A stretch of 64,000 nt of DNA from Litchfieldia sinesaloumensis (GTDB lineage Bacteria; Bacillota; Bacilli; Bacillales; Bacillaceae_L). Positions 1-8,501 of this stretch are shown here, piece by piece. Under the pieces are notes generated by a model. The model was not told where the DNA came from and did not search any database. It was given only the letters and a program-made list of their open reading frames with translations. The DNA lies in contig NZ_LT732529.1 in assembly GCF_900156865.1 (NCBI RefSeq), forward strand, positions 699,056 through 763,055, given 5' to 3'. Within the stretch, counting starts at the first letter, position 1; each line of letters begins with the position of its first letter. The translations under genes were made by a program, and so were the position numbers.

Positions 1-14
1 TGTGAAAAGAATAC

Positions 15-50
15 AAAAAGGATGAGCAATCACAGCTCATCCTTTTTAAA
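15..50. terminator. Bidirectional intrinsic terminator
   Basis: A 13-bp perfect stem (15-27 with 35-47) with an 8-base loop is flanked by A and T runs, so it can terminate transcription from either side. It ends whatever gene lies left of the window and could also stop guaC read-through. Confidence 0.75.
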
Positions 51-69
51 GATAGAAAGTATATAATTC

Positions 70-208
70 TTCACTTAGTTTTCGATGTCTAGCTCCAGTC
101 GCCATCGGCTCGAGGTCTTAAGCTAATCGCTTAGGAAGGTAAAGGGCACCTTCTATCAGCGCTCGTATTTAAGCTTGTTGCCGTTAGGCGGGCGCCTTGC
201 GATTTTTT
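70..208. repeat. Dispersed Bacillaceae-type intergenic repeat
   Basis: This GC-richer stretch begins near GTCTAGCTCCAG, continues through CTCGAGGTCTTAAGC and ends with GGGCGCCTTGCGATTTTTTT. From memory, elements of this form (GTCTAGCTCCAGCGCC ... GGCGCTTGCG) recur between genes of many Bacillaceae genomes. No open frame is supported. Only one copy lies in this window, so calling it a repeat rests on recall and not on the sequence here. Its 3' T-run could also terminate plus-strand transcription. Confidence 0.5.
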
Positions 209-211
209 TAC

Positions 212-1195
212 TTAGTAGATTCGATCTCCGTTAAAGATTGAGTTTTTAACGACAACGTAATCAACGTGGCGAATGGAATCTAATTTAGTTCCTCCTGCAT
301 ATGAGATAGAGGATTGTAGGTCTTGTTCCATTTCTTTTAGTGTATCTTTTAATGAGCCTTTGTGCTCAACATAGATTTTCTTTCCTTCAACGTTCTTCTT
401 TTCACCTTTTTGGAATTCAGAAGCTGAACCAAAGTACTCTTTCACTACTTTACCTTCTACTTCTTTCGTTTCACCCGGTGACTCTTCGTGTCCTGCGAAT
501 AGTGAACCGATCATCACCATTTTTGCACCAAAACGGATTGATTTTGCGATATCACCGTGAGTACGGATTCCACCGTCAGCAATAATTGGCTTTGTTGCAG
601 CCTTAGCACACCAACGAAGAGCAGCAAGCTGCCAACCGCCAGTACCGAAACCAGTTTTAATTTTTGTAATACAAACCTTACCAGGTCCAATTCCAACCTT
701 CGTTGCATCAGCACCTGCATTTTCTAATTCTCTTACCGCTTCTGGCGTTCCAACATTACCAGCGATAACAAAGCTCTTTGGTAAATGATTCTTGATATGT
801 TTAATCATTTCAATAACTGAATTTGAATGACCATGGGCGATATCGATTGTGATGAATTCTGGAACAAGGTCTTCTTTAGCGAGTTTCTCGATGAACTCGT
901 ATTCTTCCGTTTTAACACCAACACTAATAGAAGCAATTAGACCACGTGCATGCATGTCTTTGATAAAATCAACGCGTTTTTCTGGGTTGAAACGGTGCAT
1001 GATATAGAAATAGCCATTTTCAGCTAAAAATAATGCAATCTTTTCATCTATAATGGTTTGCATGTTTGCAGGGACAACTGGAAGCTTAAATGTATGGCCA
1101 CCAAACTCAACCGTTGTGTCACACTCAGAACGACTGTTCACAATACATTTTGCAGGGATTAGTTGAATATCTTCATAATCAAATACGTTTTCCAT
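212..1195 (-). CDS. guaC: GMP reductase
   Basis: NADPH-dependent GMP reductase converts GMP to IMP and ammonia in purine salvage; cytoplasmic. The 327-residue length fits the bacterial GuaC2-type family. The IMPDH/GMPR barrel is evident: catalytic Cys175 in the GPGKVCITK loop, the nucleotide-binding [10 protein letters not shown] segment at about 206-215 and [10 protein letters not shown] at 227-236. No CBS insert is present, which separates it from IMP dehydrogenase. The start is the ATG preceded by AGGAG. Expressed alone; a PurBox-like dyad lies just upstream, consistent with PurR control as known for guaC in B. subtilis. Confidence 0.95.
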   Translation of the reverse strand: MENVFDYEDIQLIPAKCIVNSRSECDTTVEFGGHTFKLPVVPANMQTIIDEKIALFLAENGYFYIMHRFNPEKRVDFIKDMHARGLIASISVGVKTEEYEFIEKLAKEDLVPEFITIDIAHGHSNSVIEMIKHIKNHLPKSFVIAGNVGTPEAVRELENAGADATKVGIGPGKVCITKIKTGFGTGGWQLAALRWCAKAATKPIIADGGIRTHGDIAKSIRFGAKMVMIGSLFAGHEESPGETKEVEGKVVKEYFGSASEFQKGEKKNVEGKKIYVEHKGSLKDTLKEMEQDLQSSISYAGGTKLDSIRHVDYVVVKNSIFNGDRIY

Positions 1196-1213
1196 TTAAA
1201 AACACTCCTAAAA

Positions 1214-1250
1214 CCGAATATTATTTTCATCATCTTTTAATAATGTTCGT
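1214..1250 (-). promoter_or_regulatory. PurBox-like inverted repeat upstream of guaC
   Basis: Two PurBox-like half-elements face each other: CCGAATATTA at 1214-1223 and TAATGTTCGT at 1241-1250, separated by 17 bases. B. subtilis PurR is known to bind paired CGAA-type boxes with a 16-17 base gap. The pair lies 19-55 bases upstream of the guaC ATG, so it probably overlaps the transcript start or the 5' leader. Confidence 0.65.
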
Positions 1251-1317
1251 ACATTAGATAATGTACATGATTTTTAAAGCGATGTCAAAGACTTTTTCTT
1301 GTTGTTTTAAATAGAAT

Positions 1318-1344
1318 TAAAAAAATCCTGCGATGAATCGCAGG
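1318..1344 (-). terminator. Terminator of the XRE-cupin gene
   Basis: CCTGCGAT and ATCGCAGG (1327-1344) form a compact hairpin followed on the minus strand by a seven-T run. It lies directly after the stop codon at 1352. Confidence 0.75.
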
Positions 1345-1351
1345 CTTCAAA

Positions 1352-1891
1352 CTAATAAATATCACTCAATTCTGAGTCTGAATAAACGGAGATTAATATA
1401 ACGGCTGTCGTGTCCCCGATATTTTTGACAAAATGGGGGACGCTAGCATTCCAGCTGAACGAATCTCCTTCTTCAACAACAATAGAATCTTCTCCCTGTT
1501 GAGCGAGAATTTTGCCTTGTAAGACTAAATGGCATTCTTCACCTTCATGTGCATTTGGCTCTCCCATGGAACCTCCCGGTGGACATTCGACAATCATCAT
1601 CCGAAGCCCTCCTTTGGAGGAAAGATGTTCAACTTTTAATGAGTTAAAAGAGGTTGTTGTGCGCTCTTCTTTTCGAACAACCCGCATATGTTCGCTCTTC
1701 TCTAATAATAAATAGGGGAGGGGAATGTCAAGGAAATCAGAAATAGTCTTTAACGTATTAATTGATGGAGAGGTATTGTTGTTTTCGACATTACTGATAA
1801 ACCCTTTTGATAGGCCAGTTCCCTCACACATTTGGGCAATGGTAATCTTTTTGCGATTTCGGATAGCGCGTATTTTTGATCCAATATCCAT
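1352..1891 (-). CDS. XRE-family regulator with C-terminal cupin
   Basis: A 179-residue transcription factor. Residues about 7-61 form a Cro/C1-type helix-turn-helix (IAQMCEGTGLSKGFISNVE). Residues about 100-172 form a cupin_2 domain (HEGEECHLVLQGK, then VEEGDSFSWNASVPH) that probably senses a small molecule. This architecture is shared with PuuR-like regulators of amine or amino-acid metabolism; the ligand here is unknown. It is divergent from the DoxX gene, and a 12-bp dyad between the two is a likely autoregulatory operator. The same half-site recurs in front of the yjiH-like gene at 21.3 kb, suggesting a shared regulon. Confidence 0.85.
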   Translation of the reverse strand: MDIGSKIRAIRNRKKITIAQMCEGTGLSKGFISNVENNNTSPSINTLKTISDFLDIPLPYLLLEKSEHMRVVRKEERTTTSFNSLKVEHLSSKGGLRMMIVECPPGGSMGEPNAHEGEECHLVLQGKILAQQGEDSIVVEEGDSFSWNASVPHFVKNIGDTTAVILISVYSDSELSDIY

Positions 1892-1949
1892 TTTTTTACC
1901 TCACATGTATTCATTTATGAAACTTATTTTTATAGTAGCAAAAAAAATG

Positions 1950-1979
1950 TTGACAAGCTACTCTATATATTGTTATGTT
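1950..1979 (+). promoter_or_regulatory. Candidate sigma-A promoter (TTGACA ... TATGTT)
   Basis: A consensus TTGACA at 1950 is followed 18 bases later by TATGTT (1974-1979). It points toward the DoxX gene, but an intrinsic terminator starts only about 30 bases downstream, so most transcripts from it would be very short. Confidence 0.45.
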
Positions 1980-2010
1980 ATAAACAACAAATATTCATAT
2001 TAAGAAACTC

Positions 2011-2034
2011 GAAGTCGTAACGACTTCTTTTTTT
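2011..2034 (+). terminator. Intrinsic terminator in the XRE/DoxX intergenic region
   Basis: GAAGTCG and CGACTTC enclose a TAA loop and are followed by seven T residues. No gene ends upstream on this strand, so it closes a short transcript starting near 1986 or acts as an attenuator for the DoxX gene. Confidence 0.65.
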
Positions 2035-2038
2035 GCTC

Positions 2039-2080
2039 AATAGTATTTTTATACGAATATTTTATATCTATAAAAATACT
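2039..2080. promoter_or_regulatory. 12-bp dyad operator upstream of the DoxX gene and the XRE regulator
   Basis: AGTATTTTTATA (2042-2053) and its exact complement TATAAAAATACT (2069-2080) are separated by 15 bases. A TATAAT at 2088-2093 follows directly, so a protein bound here would sit over the -35 region of a DoxX promoter. The 16-mer GTATAAAAATACTATT (minus strand, 2039-2054) occurs identically in front of the yjiH-like gene. The divergent XRE-cupin protein is the obvious candidate binder; an ArgR-type box is the alternative. Confidence 0.55.
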
Positions 2081-2211
2081 TTTTGGTTATAATCCTTTAA
2101 TATAGAAAAAACAAGAGGAGGGAAGAGAAAAAAGACGAGGGATATACCGTATCATTTATCGTGTTTTAAAGAATAGATAGTGAAAAAAAATTCTAATTGG
2201 AGGATAATATA

Positions 2212-2637
2212 ATGGAAAATAAATTTGAATTAGGAAGTTTAATTATTAGAATCGTATTAGGGATTACGTTTTTCGTTCATGGGCTTGATAAGTTCCGTGG
2301 TGGGGTAGAAAATACTGCAGGTTGGTTTGATAGTATTGGATTACCAGGATTTTTAGCATATGGAGTTGCGTCTATTGAGCTTGTTGGAGGAATTATGTTG
2401 ATTCTTGGTTTGTTTAGTAGAATTGTGTCTATTCTATTTGCTGTAATTATGGTTGGGGCCATCGTAAAAGTGAAGCTTGCAATCGGGTTTCTTGGTAACG
2501 GTCAGATGGCTGGCTATGAATTAGATTTAGCATTTCTAGCGATGGCAGTAATGCTTATCATTACTGGTTCGAAGGCATTCGCTCTTGATCAATTCATAGT
2601 AAAAGGGAAAGGGAATGCGACAACTTCTGTTAACTAA
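2212..2637 (+). CDS. DoxX family membrane protein (CatD/MhqP-like)
   Basis: A 141-residue protein with four hydrophobic segments (about 6-25, 45-65, 70-90 and 105-125), typical of DoxX/DUF417-like proteins. The closest family I recognise is B. subtilis CatD/MhqP, partners of quinone- and catechol-detoxifying dioxygenases; their exact biochemical role is unsettled. The ATG at 2212 is chosen because GGAGG lies seven bases upstream; a TTG at 2197 would overlap that site. No dioxygenase gene is adjacent. Probably controlled through the dyad at 2042-2080. Confidence 0.85.
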   Translation: MENKFELGSLIIRIVLGITFFVHGLDKFRGGVENTAGWFDSIGLPGFLAYGVASIELVGGIMLILGLFSRIVSILFAVIMVGAIVKVKLAIGFLGNGQMAGYELDLAFLAMAVMLIITGSKAFALDQFIVKGKGNATTSVN

Positions 2638-2639
2638 CT

Positions 2640-2674
2640 AAAAAGGCATTACCACTTAAGGTAATGTCTTTTTA
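2640..2674. terminator. Bidirectional terminator between convergent genes
   Basis: AAAAGGCATTACC (2641-2653) pairs with GGTAATGTCTTTT (2660-2672), apart from a wobble, flanked by A and T runs. It serves the DoxX gene and overlaps the last codons of the convergent phosphoesterase gene. Confidence 0.8.
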
Positions 2675-3747
2675 AATTCCACATTTATAATGACAACTTC
2701 AGACCTAGTTCCAAGTCGAAGTGGAGGACCCCACGTCCCAAATCCTGATGATACAATGGAATGCATTCTTCCTTTTTTTAACAAGCCGTAATCATTCTCG
2801 TAAAGTATATTTGTTATTAAATTACCGGGAAACACTTGTCCGCGATGGGTATGTCCTGATAGAAGCAAGTCGATTCCATGTTCTTTTGCAGCCTCTAATT
2901 CCGTTGGTTGATGATCTAGCATTATCACCGGTTTAGATGTATCCAGTGTGGCCACAAGCTCCTGAATCGCAGCACGTTTGTCATCTGTATCATCATTTCT
3001 TCCTATTAAATAGAGTTCGTTCTCAAGCATCGTAATTTCATCCGTTAGAATCTCAATTCCTAGCTTCTCCATTTCTTCGACAATTTTCTCGTTGTCGTTT
3101 CCATAGTAATCATGATTTCCAAGCGTAGCATAAACGCCTAGTGGTGCATCCACTTTTGTTAAGGTTTCACCCATGTTTTTATCGAGGAAGGGTTCAATGT
3201 AATCGTCAATAAGGTCACCAGGAATTAACACGATGTCAGGTTTCGTTTCTTCTACTAAATCGACAAATTTTGATAGATGACTCTTTCCAACAATACTTCC
3301 TAGGTGGAAATCGGACGCCATTAAAATCTTTAGACTGTCACGTTGTTCGAAAGCTTTTTCAATGGTGATATCATAGGTTTGTACAATAGGGCTCCATGCG
3401 TTGTAAGTCCCAAAACTGAATATAAGGATATACAGTGCCAGCACCGCAAAACCAATTGAACGGATTTTTTTCCTTTTAAATAGAAAATATAATAGAGTTG
3501 CGATTGGAAGCAATATAAGGCCAAAGCCTGTTAGTGTCATCCAAAAATAACCGATTGTGATTAGAATTGTAGAGGATGTCGTATATCCAATAAATATGGC
3601 CAGTGACAAAATAATAAGTACCAGTATATACGTTTTTTTGTATCGAAATGAAAAGGATTTTTTAAGCCAAATCCAGGCTAAATACCCAAAAAGGTAACAC
3701 ATACCACCGTAAAATAAAGTAAATAAGAGTATCGCAATAATAAACAT
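2656..3747 (-). CDS. Membrane-anchored calcineurin-like metallophosphoesterase
   Basis: A 363-residue protein with four hydrophobic N-terminal segments (about 2-28, 38-56, 60-90, 97-115), then a metallophosphoesterase domain. The dinuclear metal motifs are intact: DFH at 146-148, GDLIDD at 177-182, GNHD at 210-213, and GHTHRGQ at 298-304. This matches the YkoQ/YkuE-type family, whose physiological substrates are largely undefined; UDP-sugar lipid or other phosphoester hydrolysis at the membrane is possible. The last codons overlap the shared terminator. It is a stand-alone gene. Confidence 0.85.
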   Translation of the reverse strand: MFIIAILLFTLFYGGMCYLFGYLAWIWLKKSFSFRYKKTYILVLIILSLAIFIGYTTSSTILITIGYFWMTLTGFGLILLPIATLLYFLFKRKKIRSIGFAVLALYILIFSFGTYNAWSPIVQTYDITIEKAFEQRDSLKILMASDFHLGSIVGKSHLSKFVDLVEETKPDIVLIPGDLIDDYIEPFLDKNMGETLTKVDAPLGVYATLGNHDYYGNDNEKIVEEMEKLGIEILTDEITMLENELYLIGRNDDTDDKRAAIQELVATLDTSKPVIMLDHQPTELEAAKEHGIDLLLSGHTHRGQVFPGNLITNILYENDYGLLKKGRMHSIVSSGFGTWGPPLRLGTRSEVVIINVEFKKTLP

Positions 3748-3960
3748 AGTTCTAATAGCCCTTTCGGAATGGAATATCTTTCTTTTATGATAGTATAATT
3801 GAATCTTTATTAATTCGTCCTTTTTTATGCTTGATAAGAAGCAATTGTCATATTTAGAAGGGATAAGACGTATTTTATTAATGTTTGAAAAAAAGTTGTA
3901 CAGGCAGGGTTGTAAGGGATTACAAAAATTTCAAGAAAATTCGGGGGTTTCTTTGGACTC

Positions 3961-3988
3961 TTGACTTTTCAAATAAACATAGTAAAGT
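3961..3988 (+). promoter_or_regulatory. Candidate ltaS promoter
   Basis: TTGACT (3961-3966) and TAAAGT (3983-3988) are spaced by 16 bases, about 125 bases upstream of ltaS. The rest of the 368-base gap 3748-4115 shows no gene, repeat or strong hairpin. Confidence 0.45.
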
Positions 3989-4115
3989 AAGTGAATGTAT
4001 TCTGTTTGTAAATTTTATTACGAACGTTAATAATTTGTTCATATTTTCTTGATAGAATGATTTTTGGAATCTGGTGAAGAAAAATCATTAGTTTAGATTG
4101 AAGGTAGGTGCAATC

Positions 4116-6071
4116 ATGGAAAAGAACATACTAAAACGTGGTCAAAATATCTTCACTAACTTTTTTGGCTTCTTCTTATTGGCAGTGCTACTACTTTGGC
4201 TTAAAACATACTTCTCACAACTAACGGAATTTAATTTAAATATCGATAATTCATTGCAAACATTCTTATTGTTTATAAACCCGCTTGGATCGGCATTATT
4301 CTTTTTAGGATTTGCATTTTTAGGTAAAGGGAAAAAGAGATATAGAAGACTTCTTATTATCTATTTTCTAATGTCTTTCCTTTTATACGCAAATATTATG
4401 TACTACCGGTTCTTTAGTGACTTTATAACATTACCAACATTGTTCCAAACACAAAACTTTGGTGATGTAAGTGGAAGTATCGTATCGCTCGTAAAACCAT
4501 ATGATTTCTTGTTCTTTATTGACTGGATTGTATTGGTTGCCCTAGTTGTATTTAAAGTTGTTAAGGTTGAGACAACAACTAGGATGAAAGGTTTAAAAGT
4601 CGCTGCGTTATATGCTTTTGCAATTTTAATCTCTGTGATTAACCTTTCACTAGCAGAGGCTGATCGTCCACAGTTATTAACTCGTGGATTTGACCGACAC
4701 TATATCGTGAAATATTTAGGGATGTATAACTATACAATTTATGATGCTGTTCAAAGTACGAAAGCTTCAACACAGCGTGCGCTAGCAGATAGTAATGACA
4801 GTATTGAAGTTATTAACTATACAAAGGCAAATTATGCTGAACCGAATCCAACTTATTTCGGAGCGGCTGAAGGAATGAACGTGATTTATTTGCATCTCGA
4901 GTCAATTCAAAACTTTTTGATTGATTACGAGTTACATGGAGAAGAGGTAACACCGTTTCTTAACTCCCTAACAAGTGATGAAAATACACTTTATTTCGAT
5001 AACTTTTTCCATCAAACAGCTCAAGGTAAAACAGCTGATGCGGAATTTATCTTAGAAAATTCATTATACGGTTTACCACAGGGTTCAGCTTTCACAACAA
5101 AAGGTATGAACACTTATCAGGCAGCACCAGCGATCCTTGGACAAAAGGGCTATACGTCAGCCGTGTTCCATGGTAACTCAGGAAGCTTCTGGAACCGTAA
5201 TGAGATTTATAAGTCTTTTGGCTTTAATCACTTCTTTGATTCAAGCTATTATCAAATGAATCCAGAGGATTTAGCAGAATATGGATTAATGGATAAGCCG
5301 TTTTTCGAACAATCTGCGGACCTTTTAGAAACATTACCGCAACCATTTTACTCTAAATTTATTACGGTAACACATCACTATCCTTACCGAATTAGTGAAG
5401 AAGATGCTACGATTGCACCACATACTACTGGTGATCGTTCTGTTGACCGCTATTTCCAAACAGCACGTTACGCAGATGAAGCATTAGAGCAATTCTTCAA
5501 TGATTTGAAAGAATCAGGTTTATATGACAATTCCATCATCATCATGTATGGTGACCATTATGGAATATCTGCGAACCATAATAAAGCAATGAAACAAGTA
5601 CTTGGAAAAGAAGAAATTACTGCTTTTGATAATGCTTCCCTTCAACGTGTACCATTGTTTATACGTGTACCGGGAATGGAAGGTGGAGTTATGCATCAGT
5701 ACGGTGGTCAAATCGATCTTCTTCCAACGCTAATGCACTTGCTTGGAATAGATACAAAAGACTATGTACAGTTTGGAACGGATTTATTATCAGAACAACA
5801 TGATGAAGTAATTCCATTCCGTAATGGTGATTTTGTAAGTCCAACAATATCGTCAATCGATGGGAAATATTATGACTCTACAACTGGCCTTGAAATTGAA
5901 GAAGATCAACTAGATACTGCAAAGAAGCTACGAGAAGTAGTTGAAGAAAAATTATCAACTTCTGATAAGGTAGTAAATGGCGACTTATTACGTTTCTATA
6001 CACCACCTGGATTTGAGCCTGTAAAGCGATCAAACTACAATTATTTAATTGATGGTGAATCAGAAGAATAA
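4116..6071 (+). CDS. ltaS: Lipoteichoic acid synthase
   Basis: Polymerises glycerol-phosphate from phosphatidylglycerol onto a glycolipid anchor on the outer membrane face. The protein has five N-terminal transmembrane segments (about 10-190), a likely processing site after ALA at about residue 224, and an extracellular sulfatase-like domain. The catalytic Thr lies in GQGKT-type context (AQGKTADAEF, Thr about 306), the metal-ligand Glu in HLESIQNF (about 262), and MYGDHYG near residue 470. Residue by residue it follows B. subtilis LtaS (YflE) more closely than YfnI or YqgS. The start at 4116 has AAGGTAGG seven bases upstream; the TTG at 4098 lies ahead of that site and is rejected. Confidence 0.93.
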   Translation: MEKNILKRGQNIFTNFFGFFLLAVLLLWLKTYFSQLTEFNLNIDNSLQTFLLFINPLGSALFFLGFAFLGKGKKRYRRLLIIYFLMSFLLYANIMYYRFFSDFITLPTLFQTQNFGDVSGSIVSLVKPYDFLFFIDWIVLVALVVFKVVKVETTTRMKGLKVAALYAFAILISVINLSLAEADRPQLLTRGFDRHYIVKYLGMYNYTIYDAVQSTKASTQRALADSNDSIEVINYTKANYAEPNPTYFGAAEGMNVIYLHLESIQNFLIDYELHGEEVTPFLNSLTSDENTLYFDNFFHQTAQGKTADAEFILENSLYGLPQGSAFTTKGMNTYQAAPAILGQKGYTSAVFHGNSGSFWNRNEIYKSFGFNHFFDSSYYQMNPEDLAEYGLMDKPFFEQSADLLETLPQPFYSKFITVTHHYPYRISEEDATIAPHTTGDRSVDRYFQTARYADEALEQFFNDLKESGLYDNSIIIMYGDHYGISANHNKAMKQVLGKEEITAFDNASLQRVPLFIRVPGMEGGVMHQYGGQIDLLPTLMHLLGIDTKDYVQFGTDLLSEQHDEVIPFRNGDFVSPTISSIDGKYYDSTTGLEIEEDQLDTAKKLREVVEEKLSTSDKVVNGDLLRFYTPPGFEPVKRSNYNYLIDGESEE

Positions 6072-6080
6072 AAAACATAC

Positions 6081-6118
6081 AAGCTACCTAAGCAAATTGT
6101 TCTTAGGTAGCTTTTTGT
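6081..6118 (+). terminator. ltaS terminator
   Basis: AAGCTACCTAAG (6081-6092) pairs perfectly with CTTAGGTAGCTT (6102-6113), followed by TTTTTG. Confidence 0.9.
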
Positions 6119-6222
6119 TGGTTATCTTTAATATACTGATTCATGTTCGTTGCAGGAATTTTTGGGTAGGATAGAGAATAATAAAACGTCTAGTGGATTT
6201 GATTAGGTAAGGAGAAGTTAAA

Positions 6223-6510
6223 ATGAAAAATCGTAAAACACCCGGTGATCCTCGTTTTCAAATTGCCAAAAGGGAAGCACTTATTGGAATTGGTTTGGCT
6301 ATTTTTAATTTCCTTTGGTGGTTTGGCTTTGCATATGGATTAGGGTCAAAGCCAGTTGAAGAGTATACATATATTGCTGGATTGCCTAGCTGGTTTTTCT
6401 ACAGTTGTGTCGTTGGATTTTTAGTTGTCGTTATGTTAGTCATCATACTCGTTAAAACAGTCTTCAAAGAGGTTCCGTTTGAAGATGACGAGGGAGGGGA
6501 TTCTGTATGA
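6223..6510 (+). CDS. yhdT: YhdT-family small membrane protein
   Basis: A 95-residue protein with two transmembrane segments (about 19-41 and 58-82) and an acidic tail. It matches the YhdT/DUF997 family, which is nearly always encoded just ahead of the sodium/pantothenate symporter. Its stop overlaps the panF start by four bases (ATGA), implying translational coupling. It may be a small subunit or assembly partner of the symporter; no enzymatic motif is seen. A GGAGAAG site precedes the ATG. Confidence 0.85.
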   Translation: MKNRKTPGDPRFQIAKREALIGIGLAIFNFLWWFGFAYGLGSKPVEEYTYIAGLPSWFFYSCVVGFLVVVMLVIILVKTVFKEVPFEDDEGGDSV

Positions 6511-7967
6511 ATTGGGAAGTCGTGATCCCTCTTATCGTGTTCTTCGTCTTAATTTTTATGATTGGTTTTTATGCATCTGCACATGTAAAGTCAAAAGCGA
6601 GCTTTTTACAAGAATACTTTCTCGGTAGCCGTGAGTTAGGTGGTTTGGTCCTTGCGATGACAATGGTTGCTACTTACGGAAGCGCAAGTAGTTTTATCGG
6701 GGGGCCAGGTGCTGCCTATACAATTGGGCTGGGCTGGGTGTTGCTAGCGATGATTCAGGTTGTAACGGGCTATTTTGTACTAGCTGTGTTAGGAAAGAAA
6801 TTTGCAATTGTAGCTCGAAAAATAAATGCAGTTACAATGATTGATTTCTTAAAGGAGCGCTATAACTCCAAATGGGTTGTACTATTATCAGCTGTAAGTA
6901 TCATCGTCTTTCTTTTTTCTGCTATGGCGGCACAATGGGTTGGTGGTGGTCGTTTAATTGAGTCATTAACCGGTTTATCATATACAACGTCACTGTTTAT
7001 TTTTGCAGTTTCTGTATTAGTTTACGTGACCATTGGGGGCTTTCGTGCTGTTGCACTAACGGATACCGTCCAAGGCATTATTATGTTTATTGGGACTTCC
7101 ATCATCTTAATTGGGACAATCATTGCTGGCGGGGGAATCTCAAACATCATTCAGGAGTTAGTTGAAATTAACCCGAATCTCGTTACTCCGTATGGACATG
7201 ATCGGTCGCTTACACCTATCTACTTATCTTCATTTTGGATTTTGGTCGGAGTAGGGGTTGTAGGGCTCCCGCAAGTTGCAGTACGCGCGATGTCGTACAA
7301 AAATGCAAAAGCGATGCATAAAGCGTTGATCATCGGGACGATAGTCGTTGGATTCATCATGTTAGGGATGCATTTATCTGGGGTCTTTGCAAGAGTGGTT
7401 ATTCCAGGTGTTGAAGTGGCGGACACGGTTATGCCACTACTGGCAATGGAAGTGCTCCCACCTTGGCTTGCAGGAATTGTCTTAGCTGCACCAATGGCGG
7501 CAATCATGTCTACAGTAGACTCGTTACTATTGCTAGTTAGTTCTGCGATTGTAAAGGATGTGTATTTAAACTACATAAGACCGGATGCATCAGATACAAC
7601 TGTTAAACGACTTAGCATTAGTGTTACGGCGGTTATTGGAATTCTTGTGTTTTTCATGGCAGTAAACCCTCCTGATTTACTCATTTGGTTGAATTTGTTT
7701 GCATTCGGTGGACTTGAGGCAGCCTTTATCTGGCCGGTTGTGCTAGGTTTATACTGGCGAGGTGGAAATAAGTATGGTGCGATTGCTTCAATGCTTGTAG
7801 GGGTTGGGAGTTATATTCTTATTTATACCATTTATCCTGAAGCCCTTGGTATGCATTCTGTAGTCTTACCGGTAATTTTCTCACTCATTACGTTTGTCGC
7901 AGTGAGTTTACTGGTAAAGGAAAAAGACCTCGACCACTTACGTAACATGGAGACAAAGTTTTATTAA
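6507..7967 (+). CDS. panF: Sodium/pantothenate symporter
   Basis: A 486-residue sodium:solute symporter family protein with about 13 hydrophobic segments. The family signature is clear: GGFRAVALTDTVQG at roughly residues 178-191 and the S-rich sodium-site segment APMAAIMSTVDSLLL around 330. Its coupling to yhdT supports pantothenate (vitamin B5) uptake rather than proline transport. It closes the two-gene operon and is followed by a strong terminator. The substrate is inferred from family and context, since SSF members are hard to separate by sequence alone. Confidence 0.85.
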   Translation: MNWEVVIPLIVFFVLIFMIGFYASAHVKSKASFLQEYFLGSRELGGLVLAMTMVATYGSASSFIGGPGAAYTIGLGWVLLAMIQVVTGYFVLAVLGKKFAIVARKINAVTMIDFLKERYNSKWVVLLSAVSIIVFLFSAMAAQWVGGGRLIESLTGLSYTTSLFIFAVSVLVYVTIGGFRAVALTDTVQGIIMFIGTSIILIGTIIAGGGISNIIQELVEINPNLVTPYGHDRSLTPIYLSSFWILVGVGVVGLPQVAVRAMSYKNAKAMHKALIIGTIVVGFIMLGMHLSGVFARVVIPGVEVADTVMPLLAMEVLPPWLAGIVLAAPMAAIMSTVDSLLLLVSSAIVKDVYLNYIRPDASDTTVKRLSISVTAVIGILVFFMAVNPPDLLIWLNLFAFGGLEAAFIWPVVLGLYWRGGNKYGAIASMLVGVGSYILIYTIYPEALGMHSVVLPVIFSLITFVAVSLLVKEKDLDHLRNMETKFY

Positions 7968-7968
7968 T

Positions 7969-7997
7969 CGACAAGTGCCTAAGCTTGTCGTTTTTTT
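7969..7997 (+). terminator. panF terminator
   Basis: CGACAAG and CTTGTCG (7969-7990) form a hairpin followed by seven T residues. Confidence 0.85.
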
Positions 7998-8011
7998 AAT
8001 ATCTGAAGAAA

Positions 8012-8034
8012 CATAAAACCCCCAAATGGGGGCT
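8012..8034 (-). terminator. cwlJ terminator
   Basis: CCCCC (8019-8023) and GGGGG (8028-8032) enclose AAATG-type loop bases; on the minus strand the stem is followed by TTTTATG, just after the cwlJ stop codon. Confidence 0.7.
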
Positions 8035-8043
8035 TGAAAATCA

Positions 8044-8481
8044 TTATCTATAAACACTGTCACATGTATTTGCCTGTGGTTCGTAATAGCAATGTTGTTT
8101 GAATTGTCCTGAAAATGGTTGATTGTACCAAGTAGGGGGGCAAGTGCCATAGGGGTTAAAATACCATAGTGAATACTTGGATGGATGCTGTCTCCAATGG
8201 TTTATAGTTTGTCTGGCTAACTTTCTTTCAACCTCTCTAGCTGGGTTATAAAACAAATTCCCTTTTTGAACGGCTTCAAACGAATAATTTCCACCCTGAA
8301 CCTGAAAAATCACATCCCGAATTGTTCTTACATCTCTAAAATCTAAACAATCTGCGACTGCTCGATTTACAATGACATTACCAACCATGAGCATACCAAG
8401 CCGACCTTCACCCTCGGCTTCTGCACGCATCATTCTAGCTACTAAATCAACATCTTTGTCTGTATGTTTTACTCTTGCCAC
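8044..8481 (-). CDS. cwlJ: Spore cortex-lytic hydrolase CwlJ
   Basis: A 145-residue SleB/CwlJ-type hydrolase_2 domain protein with no signal peptide, as expected for CwlJ, which is made in the mother cell and placed in the coat. It is needed for Ca-dipicolinate-triggered germination. Recognisable segments are VARMMRAEAEGEG (residues 13-25), with the catalytic Glu, and the C-terminal SLWYFNPYG...WYNQPF...HCYYEP, all very close to B. subtilis CwlJ (142 residues). The GTG start has AGAGGTGAT upstream. A sigma-E-like promoter precedes it, fitting mother-cell expression. Confidence 0.92.
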   Translation of the reverse strand: MARVKHTDKDVDLVARMMRAEAEGEGRLGMLMVGNVIVNRAVADCLDFRDVRTIRDVIFQVQGGNYSFEAVQKGNLFYNPAREVERKLARQTINHWRQHPSKYSLWYFNPYGTCPPTWYNQPFSGQFKQHCYYEPQANTCDSVYR

Positions 8482-8501
8482 TTTTCATCACCTCTTACAG
8501 A

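Noticed and set aside
4098-4115. Upstream TTG start for ltaS
   Set aside because: It would place the AAGGTAGG ribosome-binding site inside the coding frame; ATG 4116 is correctly spaced.
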